A DNA stretch of 64,000 nucleotides from NCBI GenBank assembly GCA_045046905.1, contig JASFYU010000116.1:12135-76134 (forward strand), written 5' to 3'. Made by a program: the position numbers and the translations under genes. Shown one piece after another: positions 54,329 to 63,101 of the stretch; the first letter of the stretch is position 1, and each line of letters begins with the position of its first letter. Source of the DNA: JASFYU01 sp045046905. Its GTDB lineage: Bacteria; Bacteroidota; Bacteroidia; Flavobacteriales; Flavobacteriaceae. The notes under the pieces were generated by a model. It was not told where the DNA came from. It was given only the letters and a program-made list of their open reading frames with translations, and made no database searches.

Positions 54329-55816
54329 ATGTCAAAACAGTATATTATATCATTAGATCAAGGCACAACAAGTTCTAGGGCACTTCTAGTCGATCAGGAA
54401 GGGAAAATCCAAGGAATGGTGCAAAAAGAGTTCAAGCAGATTTTTCCAAAGTCGGGTTGGGTAGAACACGACCCCAAGGAGATTTTGGAGTCACAATTTG
54501 AGGTGCTTCGTGAATTGATAAAAAAGGAAAATGTAACCGTATCCGATATCAAGGCTATTGGTATTACCAATCAAAGGGAAACTACGGTAGTCTGGGATAA
54601 AAATACGGGAGAACCGGTGTACAATGCCATTGTTTGGCAAGATAAACGCACCGCCGATATCTGTGAACATTTGAAAAAAAGCGGACTTACTGAGCATGTT
54701 CGCAAGACAACAGGCCTAGTTATCGACTCCTATTTTTCAGGAACCAAGGTCAAATGGATTTTGGATACTGTTGAGGGTGCCAAAAAGAAGGCTGAAAATG
54801 GAGATTTATTGATGGGTACCATAGATACATGGCTGGTATGGAATATGACCAATCGAAAAAATCATATCACCGACTATACCAATGCCTCACGAACCATGAT
54901 CTATGATATCGTTGATCTAAAGTGGGACGACACGATGTTAAAGGCCTTGGGGATTCCTAAAAGTATGTTGCCAGAGGTAAAGCCATCGGCATACCATTTT
55001 GGGGATTATGAAATCGATGGGGTCTCTATTCCTATTACGGGAATAGCCGGTGATCAGCAGGCCGCACTTTTCGGACAGGGATGTTTTAAAGAGGGGACAG
55101 CAAAAAACACCTATGGCACAGGTTGTTTTATGTTGATGAACACCGGAGAAAAACCCCAATTTTCAAAAAACGGATTATTAACCACTATTGCATACGGCTT
55201 GAATGGCAAGGTAAATTATGCCTTTGAAGGAAGTATTTTTATTGCCGGGGCTGCTATACAATGGCTCCGTGATGGTTTGGAACTAATCGAGGACGCGAAA
55301 GAGACTGAGGCGTTGGCCGAATCAGTCGAAGCCGAAAGTTCGGTAGTTGTGGTACCGGCCTTTGCAGGTCTGGGTGCTCCCTATTGGGATATGTATGCAC
55401 GTGGCGCCATTTTTGGCCTTACTCGCGATACAGGAAAGGCACATTTGGCCAAGGCCACTTTAGAGTCTTTGGCTTATCAGACCAAAGATATTCTAAAAGC
55501 TATGGAAGATGATTCAGGCATTCAATTAGAAAATTTGCGTGTTGATGGTGGCGCTTGTGCCAATAATTATTTGATGCAATTTCAAGCTGATATTCTCGAT
55601 ACCGAAGTGCACCGCCCTGAGGTTATCGAATCTACGGCTATGGGGGCGGCATTTTTAGCCGGAATCCAAATTGGCATGTGGACCCAAGCTGATATTGATC
55701 AAAACCGACCCATGAATCGTATATTCAAACCTACTTTTGATCGAGTGAAACGCAAGCGTTTATACAAAAAGTGGCAAAAGGCCATTGAACGAACAAAAGA
55801 TTGGGAAGAACATTAA
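54329..55816 (+). CDS. glpK: glycerol kinase
   Basis: 495 residues. Phosphorylates glycerol to sn-glycerol-3-phosphate. FGGY kinase motifs are SLDQGTTSSRALL near residue 8, the NQRETTVVW loop, and ITGIAGDQQAALFGQGC. The gene is 65 bp after pbpC and 87 bp before glpD, with which it forms a functional pair. No glycerol facilitator gene is present nearby. Confidence 0.96.
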   Translation: MSKQYIISLDQGTTSSRALLVDQEGKIQGMVQKEFKQIFPKSGWVEHDPKEILESQFEVLRELIKKENVTVSDIKAIGITNQRETTVVWDKNTGEPVYNAIVWQDKRTADICEHLKKSGLTEHVRKTTGLVIDSYFSGTKVKWILDTVEGAKKKAENGDLLMGTIDTWLVWNMTNRKNHITDYTNASRTMIYDIVDLKWDDTMLKALGIPKSMLPEVKPSAYHFGDYEIDGVSIPITGIAGDQQAALFGQGCFKEGTAKNTYGTGCFMLMNTGEKPQFSKNGLLTTIAYGLNGKVNYAFEGSIFIAGAAIQWLRDGLELIEDAKETEALAESVEAESSVVVVPAFAGLGAPYWDMYARGAIFGLTRDTGKAHLAKATLESLAYQTKDILKAMEDDSGIQLENLRVDGGACANNYLMQFQADILDTEVHRPEVIESTAMGAAFLAGIQIGMWTQADIDQNRPMNRIFKPTFDRVKRKRLYKKWQKAIERTKDWEEH

Positions 55817-55903
55817 AGGGCAATAAACACCTTGGCGAAGAGCATTTATAACCTTAGAGCAAACGGTTTAAAAAATTGCTAAGCCATGAGATAGTAACTT
55901 GCA

Positions 55904-57589
55904 ATGACCATAAAAACTAAAATGGAAAACATAAGATTCTCAAATCTAGATAGAACAAAAACTGTTGCAAAACTCACCAAAGAGGCATATGATTTGGTGG
56001 TGATCGGCGGTGGTATAACAGGAGGGGGTATCGCCTTGGACGCTGCATCGCGTGGACTAAAAGTAGCATTGGTAGAAAAGGGTGATTTTGCCTCGGGCAC
56101 TAGTAGCAAATCGACCAAATTGATCCATGGCGGGCTACGGTATTTGAAGCAGTTCGATTTTTGGCTCGTAAAAGAAGTAGGTTCGGAACGCGCAATCGTG
56201 CATAAGCTTGCACCACATTTGGTGCTGCCCGAGAAAATGTTGCTACCCCTGATCGAGAATGGATCCTATGGTAAATGGTTGACCTCGGTAGGCCTGAAAG
56301 TCTATGATATTCTCGCCCAAGTAACCGGTGAGGACAAACGAAAGATGTTAGAGAAAAAGGAAGCGTTGAAACTAGAACCCTTGCTTCCTAAAAAAATACT
56401 GAAGGGAGCGGGGTATTATGCCGAGTACCGCACCGATGATGCTCGTTTAACCATTGAGAATATCAAGACCAGTTTGCAATATGGTGCCGAAGCATTGAAT
56501 TATGTTGAGGTGAAAGGTTTTGTATATGCTAATGAACATGTAGCTGGTGTTAAGGTCAAGGATGTGATTTCTGAAAAAGAATTTGAAATAAAAGCCAAAT
56601 ACATAATCAATGCCGCAGGCCCATGGGTCGATGACCTTCGAAGTGTAAATAACTCTAAAAGAGGAAAACAATTGCACTTGACCAAGGGCGTACATTTGGT
56701 TTTTCCACGCGAAAAACTGCCCGTTCGGCAATCGGTGTATTTTGATATTCCTGATGGGCGAATGATGTTTGCAATTCCCCGAGGTAAGGTAACCTATGTA
56801 GGTACTACCGATACTAATTTTAATAAAGACAAAAACGATGTGCGTGTAGATTTGGCCGATGCCATATACTTATTGTCTGCCGTAAATAATATGTTTCCGA
56901 AAATCAATTTAGAAATGGAGGATATCATTTCTTCATGGGCTGGCTTACGACCCTTGATTCATGAGGAAGGTAAATCGGCCTCGGAGCTTTCGCGGAAAGA
57001 TGAAATTTTTACGTCTGATACGGGTCTTGTCAGTATTGCCGGAGGAAAACTTACCGGCTATAGAAAAATGGCCGAGCGGGTGGTAAACCGTATTGCCAAA
57101 AAAATGGAAGAAGATCATGACACAACCTTAAAGGAATGCAATACCGAAAGGATTCTCCTCTGCGGCAATGTAGATTTTAAAAAATCAAAGCAGGTTAAAA
57201 AATATATTGTTGCTGTTTATGACCGTATCAAAGCGGAAGGATTTGCTGAGTATGATGCTTGGTTTTTGGTCACTAATTATGGCAAACAGACAGAAACTAT
57301 TTTAGATACCTATACCAGTTTAAAGGATGGGGACAAATACGTTCGCATGGCGAAGGCCGAACTTCATTTTGGTATTGATTATGAACGGGTGCAAAGCCCA
57401 GACGATTTCTTTGTCCGAAGAACGGGAAGGTTATATTTTGATATCGATAGCGTTCGTACCTTGATGGAGCCGATTTTAGACGAGTTCAAAGTGATTTTTA
57501 AGGTCGATACTGCCAAAATTGATGTCTGGAGGGCAGAATTGCTCGCACAGATCGAGGAACATTCTAATTTTTCATTGGATCGGGTTTGA
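55904..57589 (+). CDS. glpD: FAD-dependent glycerol-3-phosphate dehydrogenase
   Basis: 561 residues; Met7 (55922) is a possible alternative start. Oxidises glycerol-3-phosphate to DHAP at the membrane and passes electrons to quinone. FAD-binding GxGxxG is in VVIGGGITGGGIALDAASRG near residue 33, with KSTKLIHGGLRYL and the AGPWVDDLR and GGKLTGYRKMAERVV segments. Part of the glp set with glpK; the reverse-acting gpsA is convergent beyond 57776. Confidence 0.95.
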   Translation: MTIKTKMENIRFSNLDRTKTVAKLTKEAYDLVVIGGGITGGGIALDAASRGLKVALVEKGDFASGTSSKSTKLIHGGLRYLKQFDFWLVKEVGSERAIVHKLAPHLVLPEKMLLPLIENGSYGKWLTSVGLKVYDILAQVTGEDKRKMLEKKEALKLEPLLPKKILKGAGYYAEYRTDDARLTIENIKTSLQYGAEALNYVEVKGFVYANEHVAGVKVKDVISEKEFEIKAKYIINAAGPWVDDLRSVNNSKRGKQLHLTKGVHLVFPREKLPVRQSVYFDIPDGRMMFAIPRGKVTYVGTTDTNFNKDKNDVRVDLADAIYLLSAVNNMFPKINLEMEDIISSWAGLRPLIHEEGKSASELSRKDEIFTSDTGLVSIAGGKLTGYRKMAERVVNRIAKKMEEDHDTTLKECNTERILLCGNVDFKKSKQVKKYIVAVYDRIKAEGFAEYDAWFLVTNYGKQTETILDTYTSLKDGDKYVRMAKAELHFGIDYERVQSPDDFFVRRTGRLYFDIDSVRTLMEPILDEFKVIFKVDTAKIDVWRAELLAQIEEHSNFSLDRV

Positions 57590-57599
57590 ATCGCAGGTC

Positions 57600-57782
57600 G
57601 ATAGCCATAAATTGGTTTGAATTCACTCTCGAGTACTTGTGACTGCCTCATTCTGATAGCTATCAACCTGAGCTCCTTAATTCTCACCAGTGGGTTTAAT
57701 ACCCTCTCGATAGCTATCGGGACTGTATCGAAATGTTAAACTTGGTTTCCTTTTAACCTGAATTCGACCTAAGATTTAATCC
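57600..57782. repeat. composite dispersed repeat at the glpD/gpsA junction
   Basis: Contains two GATAGCTATC palindromes, ACCAGTGGGTTTAA (57688-57701), a CTCTCGATAGCTATCG palindrome, ATCGAAATG, and TTTCCTTTTAACCTGAATTC...CCTAAGATTTAATCC (57746-57782). The distal segment is the TCTTAGGTCGA core in reverse orientation. The last bases overlap the gpsA stop codon. The same order appears in mirror at 1771-1890. Confidence 0.65.
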
Positions 57783-58783
57783 AACCTATCAGTCAACCCC
57801 TTAAAAACATTTTTTGCATTGCCATTTTTATAAAGCACCTCATACACGGCATCAATTATAGGGGTTTTGACTTTCTTTTTAAATTTTGATTTTAGTTCGA
57901 AGGCACTTTTTGTGGCGTAATAGCCTTCGGCGACCATGCTCATCTCCATTTGCGCACTTTTTACGGTATAGCCCTTGCCTATCATATTACCAAACATGCG
58001 GTTACGGCTAAAGGTGGAATAACCCGTTACCAAAAGATCACCTAAATAAGCAGAGTCATTGATATTGCGATCTATTTTGTGAATACGTTTTGTAAAGCGT
58101 TTCATTTCGCGAATGGCATTGCTCATCAATACGCTTTGAAAATTATCGCCATACCCCAGTCCGTGTGAAATACCTGCCGCTATAGCATAAATGTTCTTGA
58201 GCATGGCGGCGTATTCAGTGCCGATAATATCTTTGGTGATCTTGGTTTTTATATAATCGCTATTGAGGCTTTTGGCCACCAATTGGGCTTTTGCTGTATC
58301 GGCACAGGCAATGGTCAGGTAAGATAATCGCTCTAAAGCAACCTCTTCAGCATGACAAGGGCCAGTAATTACCCCTATATTATCAAACGGAATATTGTAT
58401 TTCTCATGAAAATGCTCCCCGACTATAAGTCCGGTCTCAGGTACAATTCCTTTTATGGCCGAAAAGATTATTTTATCTTTTAAGGAAGTGGTACACTTTT
58501 TCATTTCGCTATCTAAAAAAGCCGACGGAATGGCGAAAATTAGAATGGCCGCCCTATCGATTGCAAGATTGATATCATCTGTCAGAACCAATTTGTCTGT
58601 ATCAAAAGTGACTGAAGTAAGATAATTAGGGTTGTGTTTTTGTTTCGATATAAAATCTATGGCATCAGAATTGCGCATATACCAAACTATTTTTTCTTGG
58701 TTGACACATAGCATCTTTACAATTGCGGTTGCCCAACTTCCGCCTCCGAAAACGGCGAATTTTATTTCACTCTTCATTTGCAT
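57776..58783 (-). CDS. gpsA: NAD(P)-dependent glycerol-3-phosphate dehydrogenase
   Basis: 335 residues; Met3 (58777) is possible. Makes glycerol-3-phosphate from DHAP for membrane lipids. NAD-binding FGGGSWATAIVKML near residue 12, IKGIVPETGL near 115, VITGPCHAEEVALE near 140, and the catalytic Lys in MLKNIYAIAAGISHGLGYGDN. It is convergent with glpD, and its 3' end overlaps a dispersed repeat. Confidence 0.95.
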   Translation of the reverse strand: MQMKSEIKFAVFGGGSWATAIVKMLCVNQEKIVWYMRNSDAIDFISKQKHNPNYLTSVTFDTDKLVLTDDINLAIDRAAILIFAIPSAFLDSEMKKCTTSLKDKIIFSAIKGIVPETGLIVGEHFHEKYNIPFDNIGVITGPCHAEEVALERLSYLTIACADTAKAQLVAKSLNSDYIKTKITKDIIGTEYAAMLKNIYAIAAGISHGLGYGDNFQSVLMSNAIREMKRFTKRIHKIDRNINDSAYLGDLLVTGYSTFSRNRMFGNMIGKGYTVKSAQMEMSMVAEGYYATKSAFELKSKFKKKVKTPIIDAVYEVLYKNGNAKNVFKGLTDRLD

Positions 58784-58796
58784 AATTTATAAAAAT

Positions 58797-58804
58797 CAAA
58801 AGTA
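58797..58804 (-). promoter_or_regulatory. candidate -7 box of gpsA
   Basis: TACTTTTG on the minus strand fits TAnnTTTG, 14 bases upstream of the ATG. CAA at 58821-58823 could be a -33 at 16-bp spacing, shorter than usual. Confidence 0.35.
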
Positions 58805-59012
58805 AATAAAAATGTACTATCAAGATTCTATCGGCGAAATGCACAAGAATGTTTGAATACCGTTAAACTACGCAAAACTTTAACAGCACTATGCATTTGG
58901 TCGAGCAATGAATGTCTGAGAAAGCACGTTATTATTTCAGGTAAAAGATGTACTTAGGTTGGTTGATAAAAGTACTCGAAATTATATTTTTTTGGTTGGT
59001 TATTTAGTTAAG

Positions 59013-59049
59013 AATCGCCTTGGACAATATGTTCAAGGCGATTTTTTAT
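59013..59049 (+). terminator. orphan rightward terminator between gpsA and araC
   Basis: A perfect 10-bp stem AATCGCCTTG (59013-59022) / CAAGGCGATT (59034-59043), 11-nt loop, then TTTTTATT. Both flanking genes are leftward. On the minus strand the hairpin would follow araC, but the U-tract there is poor (CTTAACT). Confidence 0.6.
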
Positions 59050-59056
59050 TAACCGT

Positions 59057-59908
59057 TTATTTGTGTGTAAGATGTCGTTTTTTAAATTCTGACGGATTTT
59101 CTTCTGTCACCTTTTTAAAAGTTCTATTAAAATAAGAAAGACTTTCAAATCCGCATTCATAACAGGTTTCGCTAATGTTTTTACCCGCTAATAATAATCG
59201 TTTGGCTTGACTGATTCGATATTGATTTAAGAAGTATATAAAAGTGCTACCCGTTGCTTTTTTGAAATAGCGACAAAAAGCAGGTTTGGTTAAATTACAG
59301 AGTTCGGCAACTTCTTCAACCCTTATTTTATTTTGATACTGTTCATCAACCAAAGCGTATATCTTACGAATTCGTTCTTGCTCTTTTTTACTATATCTAT
59401 TAACGTAGGGTTTTGTGTGCAGTAGTTCAAATTCGCTACTTTGAGCCAAGGTTTTAAGAATGGTCATGGTTTGCATAAAAAACTTAAAAGGAGATAAAAG
59501 ATGTAATTCTTTTAGCAGCTCACCAACTTCTTTTTTTGTTGCCCCATAAAAAGCTAATCCGTATTTTGAAAGCTCAATAAGGCGTTCTATACTTTGTAAT
59601 TCTGGTAGCTGTGAAACAAATTTTTCTTTAAACGAGGGTTTAAGGTGTAAGACTTCTTTTCGATAAGTGGTGGTGACGCCATAATCGAAATTCAAGTGCG
59701 GAATGTTTGAACCGATTAAAACAAGATCACTATCGGTAAATTGAGAAATATGATTTCCTACATGGCGGGTTGCACTTGCGCCTTCAATATAAACGAGTTC
59801 ATATTCAGGGTGAAAATGCCAATAAAAGAGATTATTTAATTTGGGGTCATGCAAAAGTCGGAACGGACTTTTTGATACTGTATCAATCGTTTCTAGTTGA
59901 ATTTTCAC
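59057..59908 (-). CDS. AraC-family transcription regulator with cupin sensor domain
   Basis: 283 residues. The N-terminal cupin (LNNLFYWHFHPEYELVYIEG; DLVLIGSNIPH) is a likely small-molecule sensor. The C-terminal part has two HTH units: KIRVEEVAELCNLTKPAFCRYFKKATG near 195-225 and ISETCYECGFESLSYFNRTFKKVTEENPSEF near 245-275. It is divergent from the PhyH gene and probably controls both; see the operator between them. Confidence 0.92.
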   Translation of the reverse strand: MKIQLETIDTVSKSPFRLLHDPKLNNLFYWHFHPEYELVYIEGASATRHVGNHISQFTDSDLVLIGSNIPHLNFDYGVTTTYRKEVLHLKPSFKEKFVSQLPELQSIERLIELSKYGLAFYGATKKEVGELLKELHLLSPFKFFMQTMTILKTLAQSSEFELLHTKPYVNRYSKKEQERIRKIYALVDEQYQNKIRVEEVAELCNLTKPAFCRYFKKATGSTFIYFLNQYRISQAKRLLLAGKNISETCYECGFESLSYFNRTFKKVTEENPSEFKKRHLTHK

Positions 59909-59964
59909 AAGAGCTGAGAGCTTATAATTACTGTTTTAAATAGTAGATATTAGGTTAAATATAA

Positions 59965-59998
59965 CAAAATTACCTTAAATTTAGTTTTATAAGTTCAA
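59965..59998 (-). promoter_or_regulatory. candidate promoter of the araC-type gene
   Basis: On the minus strand TAATTTTG (59965-59972) with TTG at 59996-59998, 23 bp away. The leader would be about 50 nt. Confidence 0.45.
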
Positions 59999-60004
59999 TT
60001 ATAT

Positions 60005-60033
60005 CAATATTGTTCAAATTATTGTCAATATTG
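60005..60033. promoter_or_regulatory. candidate AraC-family operator: two CAATATTG boxes 21 bp apart
   Basis: CAATATTG at 60005-60012 and again at 60026-60033. Each box is a palindrome, and the spacing start to start is 21 bp (two helical turns). They lie exactly between the -33 elements of the two divergent promoters. Confidence 0.5.
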
Positions 60034-60036
60034 AGG

Positions 60037-60067
60037 TTGAAAAATGTAATTCTCATTTCTAGTTTTG
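60037..60067 (+). promoter_or_regulatory. candidate promoter of the PhyH gene
   Basis: TTG (60037-60039), 20 bases, TAGTTTTG (60060-60067). A start near 60074 leaves a leader of about 33 nt to ATG 60107. Confidence 0.5.
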
Positions 60068-60106
60068 CAGTATTACTTTAATAGTACTCTTAAAATATTC
60101 TTCTCT

Positions 60107-61078
60107 ATGAATTCAAAAAACAAAATTGAAATGGCCAATAAGGCGCATGAAGAGATTCCAGGCAACCCTTCTACCGCAACGAGTAGTAAATTAAAATTGA
60201 ATGATCGATCAAACGGAAAACCGCTGCGCGTTTTAAGTGAGGAAGATTGGGCGTTTTGGATGTATAATGGCTACATAATTATCAAAAATGCTATACCTAA
60301 AGAACAGGCAAAAGCAACAGCTGATTTCATTTGGCAGTTTGATGAAAAGGACTCAAATGATACTGAAACTTGGTATGCGCCACCACGAGCAGAAATGAAA
60401 ATGAAAGAATTGACGGGTACTGGTATGGTAGAAGTATATAACCATCAACACCTTTGGAATAATAGACAAATGCAAAGAGTATATGACGCTTTCGTTGATG
60501 TATGGGGGACTGAAAAATTATGGGTTACAATTGATCGGGCGAATTTGAATTTCCCTTTACAACCAGGCGTAGACAAAAAAGGATTTATTCATTGGGATTA
60601 TGACCCCGAAACCAAACCTCAAAATGTACAAGGGGTATTAGCCCTAGCAGATCAAACTGATGAAAACATGGGAGGGTTTCAATGTATACCCTGGCTGTAT
60701 CGAAATTATGATACTTGGAAATTAACCCAAGCTGAAGATCGAGATCGTTTTCAACCTGATGTTTCTATGCTTGAAAATAAAATTATAAAGGTAAAATTAG
60801 AGGCAGGAGATCTGTTAATCTTTAATAGTACCGAACCTCATGGTATTCGCCCTAATAGGTCGAAAGATAAAGTGCGAATTGCACAATATATTTCAATGAT
60901 GCCTGCGGAAGAAGACAATGAAAAACTTCGGAATTGGCGTATTAATTCTTGGAGAAATCGAATAGCACCTGAAGGGTACGCATTTCCTGGAGACCCAAGA
61001 AATTGGGAACAAACAAAATATGAGACTGCTAAATTATCACCGCTGGGAGAGAAATTGTTAGGGTTAACTGACTGGTAA
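60107..61078 (+). CDS. phytanoyl-CoA dioxygenase (PhyH) family Fe(II)/2-oxoglutarate oxygenase
   Basis: 323 residues from ATG 60107; a TTG at 60065 lies inside the promoter. Iron ligands HxD are in FIHWDYDPETK near residue 163, the distal His is in STEPHGIRPN near 246, and the 2-oxoglutarate-binding Arg in KDKVRIAQYI. Substrate unknown: PhyH members act on lipids, amino acids, ectoine and other small molecules. No signal peptide. It is divergent from the AraC regulator and is followed by SulP after 170 bp. Confidence 0.85.
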   Translation: MNSKNKIEMANKAHEEIPGNPSTATSSKLKLNDRSNGKPLRVLSEEDWAFWMYNGYIIIKNAIPKEQAKATADFIWQFDEKDSNDTETWYAPPRAEMKMKELTGTGMVEVYNHQHLWNNRQMQRVYDAFVDVWGTEKLWVTIDRANLNFPLQPGVDKKGFIHWDYDPETKPQNVQGVLALADQTDENMGGFQCIPWLYRNYDTWKLTQAEDRDRFQPDVSMLENKIIKVKLEAGDLLIFNSTEPHGIRPNRSKDKVRIAQYISMMPAEEDNEKLRNWRINSWRNRIAPEGYAFPGDPRNWEQTKYETAKLSPLGEKLLGLTDW

Positions 61079-61131
61079 GTTGCTATATTCTTAATAATCA
61101 TTGTGTTTAAGGCCATCAAGATAATAAATGG

Positions 61132-61139
61132 TATTTTTG
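61132..61139 (+). promoter_or_regulatory. candidate -7 box of the SulP gene
   Basis: TATTTTTG fits TAnnTTTG. It leaves a leader of about 100 nt to ATG 61249, or about 20 nt to ATG 61165. No good -33 box. Confidence 0.35.
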
Positions 61140-61248
61140 CGCCCTTAAAATCATAGGGCATGAAATGAGCCAATTGCTGATGTTGTTTCAACTGAAAACA
61201 ACTTTTGGCGAATTACATCTGACCTTTGAAAACAATTATGTATTACGG

Positions 61249-62874
61249 ATGAAAAAGTATCTTAATCTTTTCGATTTCAAACAAAAAGTAGATTACAAAA
61301 CAGAAATTCTTTCTGGTTTAACGGTTGCTTTGGCATTAGTGCCTGAAGCCATTGCCTTTGCCTTAATTCCAGGATTTTCTCCCTTGACAGGTTTGTATGC
61401 AGCCTTCATTTTAGCCTTGGTGACCTCCATTTTAGGTGGTCGGCCGGGCATGATTTCTGGTGCTACAGGTGCCGTAGCCGTGATTTTTATAGGCCTGATT
61501 TTAGAGTTGAAACGAAATTTTCCTGGTATCGAACCCGAGACCATTTTGAATTATGTTTTTGTAACCGTAATCATTGCTGGGGTTTTACAAATCACCGCCG
61601 GATTATTGCGCTTGGGTAAATTTATACGCCTAGTTCCACATCCGGTAATGTTCGGTTTCGTTAACGGACTCGCCATCATCATTTTTATGGCACAGTTTCC
61701 TAATTTTTATCAAAAAGGGACCGATAGCCTGTTGATAGGAACACCATTGTACACTATGTTGGGCTTGACATTTTTGACGATGTTGATTATTTGGGGTTTT
61801 CCAAAATTAACCAAAGTCGTTCCTTCTTCCTTATTAGCCATTGTGGTGGTTTCAGCAATTGTAATCGGTTTTGGCGTAGATACCCTTACCGTTGCCGATA
61901 CTATGAAAGAAGGTCAAACCATTAATGGGGGTTTTCCTCCATTTGCTATTCCTCAAGTTCCATTTACATTAGAGACTTTTAAAATTATTTTCCCTTATGC
62001 GGCCATCGTTGCCGGAGTAGGATTGATAGAAAGTTTATTGACCCTTAATATTATCGATGAGATTACCGAGACCCGTGGCAGTGGCAATAGAGAATGTGTT
62101 GCACAAGGCACCGCGAATATTCTTTCAGGTTTTTTATCAGGTATGGGCGGTTGTGCTATGATAGGGCAGAGTTTAATTAATACTTCGTCAGGTGCGAGAG
62201 CCAGACTTTCAGGAATAACTGCCGCCGTGATGTTATTGATTTTTATCATGTTCGGATCTAGTCTGATTGAACAACTGCCCATGGCAGCTTTAGTTGGTTT
62301 GATGTTTATGGTTGCCATAGGAACATTTGAATGGGCAAGTTTTAAAACGTTTCGAAAAATGCCGAATTCCGATGTAATCGTAATGATTTTGGTGACTTTG
62401 ATTACAGCAATTACTCATAATCTTGCTATTGCTGTCTTATTCGGAGTTATTATCTCAGCCTTGGCCTATTCTTGGGAAAACGCAAAACGTATACGCGCTA
62501 GAAAATACGTTGATGATGACGGAATAAAACATTACGAAATATATGGTCCACTTTTCTTTGGATCGACTACAGCATTTTCTGAAAAATTCGACATACTAAA
62601 CGATCCTGAAGAAGTCATTATCGATTTTCAAGATAGTCGTATTGCTGATATGTCTGGTATTGAGGCCTTGAACAAACTTACTGGACGTTATTTGAAAGTA
62701 GGAAAGAAAATTCATCTAAAGCATTTAAGCAAAGATTGCATTCAACTTTTGGAAAATGCTGATGAGATCATCGATGTAAATGTTTTGGAAGACCCAACCT
62801 ATAAGGTAGTTGTTGATTCATCGAGAAAAGGAGACTCAGGCGGCAATAACCCTTTTAAGATTTGGGAGTTATAA
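61249..62874 (+). CDS. SulP-family anion permease with STAS domain
   Basis: 541 residues from ATG 61249, chosen because MKKYLNLFDFKQKVDYKTE is the normal start of flavobacterial SulP proteins; ATG 61165 would add 28 residues. About 11-12 membrane helices follow, with the family GLTVALALVPEAIAFALIPG signature. The STAS domain ends the protein (VIIDFQDSRIADMSGIEALN). SulP members carry sulfate, bicarbonate or other anions, often with Na+ or H+. Substrate undecided. Confidence 0.88.
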   Translation: MKKYLNLFDFKQKVDYKTEILSGLTVALALVPEAIAFALIPGFSPLTGLYAAFILALVTSILGGRPGMISGATGAVAVIFIGLILELKRNFPGIEPETILNYVFVTVIIAGVLQITAGLLRLGKFIRLVPHPVMFGFVNGLAIIIFMAQFPNFYQKGTDSLLIGTPLYTMLGLTFLTMLIIWGFPKLTKVVPSSLLAIVVVSAIVIGFGVDTLTVADTMKEGQTINGGFPPFAIPQVPFTLETFKIIFPYAAIVAGVGLIESLLTLNIIDEITETRGSGNRECVAQGTANILSGFLSGMGGCAMIGQSLINTSSGARARLSGITAAVMLLIFIMFGSSLIEQLPMAALVGLMFMVAIGTFEWASFKTFRKMPNSDVIVMILVTLITAITHNLAIAVLFGVIISALAYSWENAKRIRARKYVDDDGIKHYEIYGPLFFGSTTAFSEKFDILNDPEEVIIDFQDSRIADMSGIEALNKLTGRYLKVGKKIHLKHLSKDCIQLLENADEIIDVNVLEDPTYKVVVDSSRKGDSGGNNPFKIWEL

Positions 62875-63101
62875 ACGAAGCTTTTTTAGGCTATTAAAAA
62901 CCGATTTTGGGCCTAGCCAAAAACCATAACTGTTCTTTAGAAATTGTAAAATACAAATTGAGAAATGTTTACGCAGCAAATTTCTTTTAAATGCGAATTG
63001 AGAAGACTTTAAATATTCAATGCGTTTTGGATTGAGAAAATCAATATTTTACTATAATTTAGTCCACTAAAATATATTTATAACCTAATTATACATTCGA
63101 T
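62875..63101. other. intergenic region before azurin
   Basis: 227 bp, AT-rich, no gene or strong hairpin. Contains repeated ATTGAGAAG/ATTGAGAAA words that may be chance. Confidence 0.4.
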
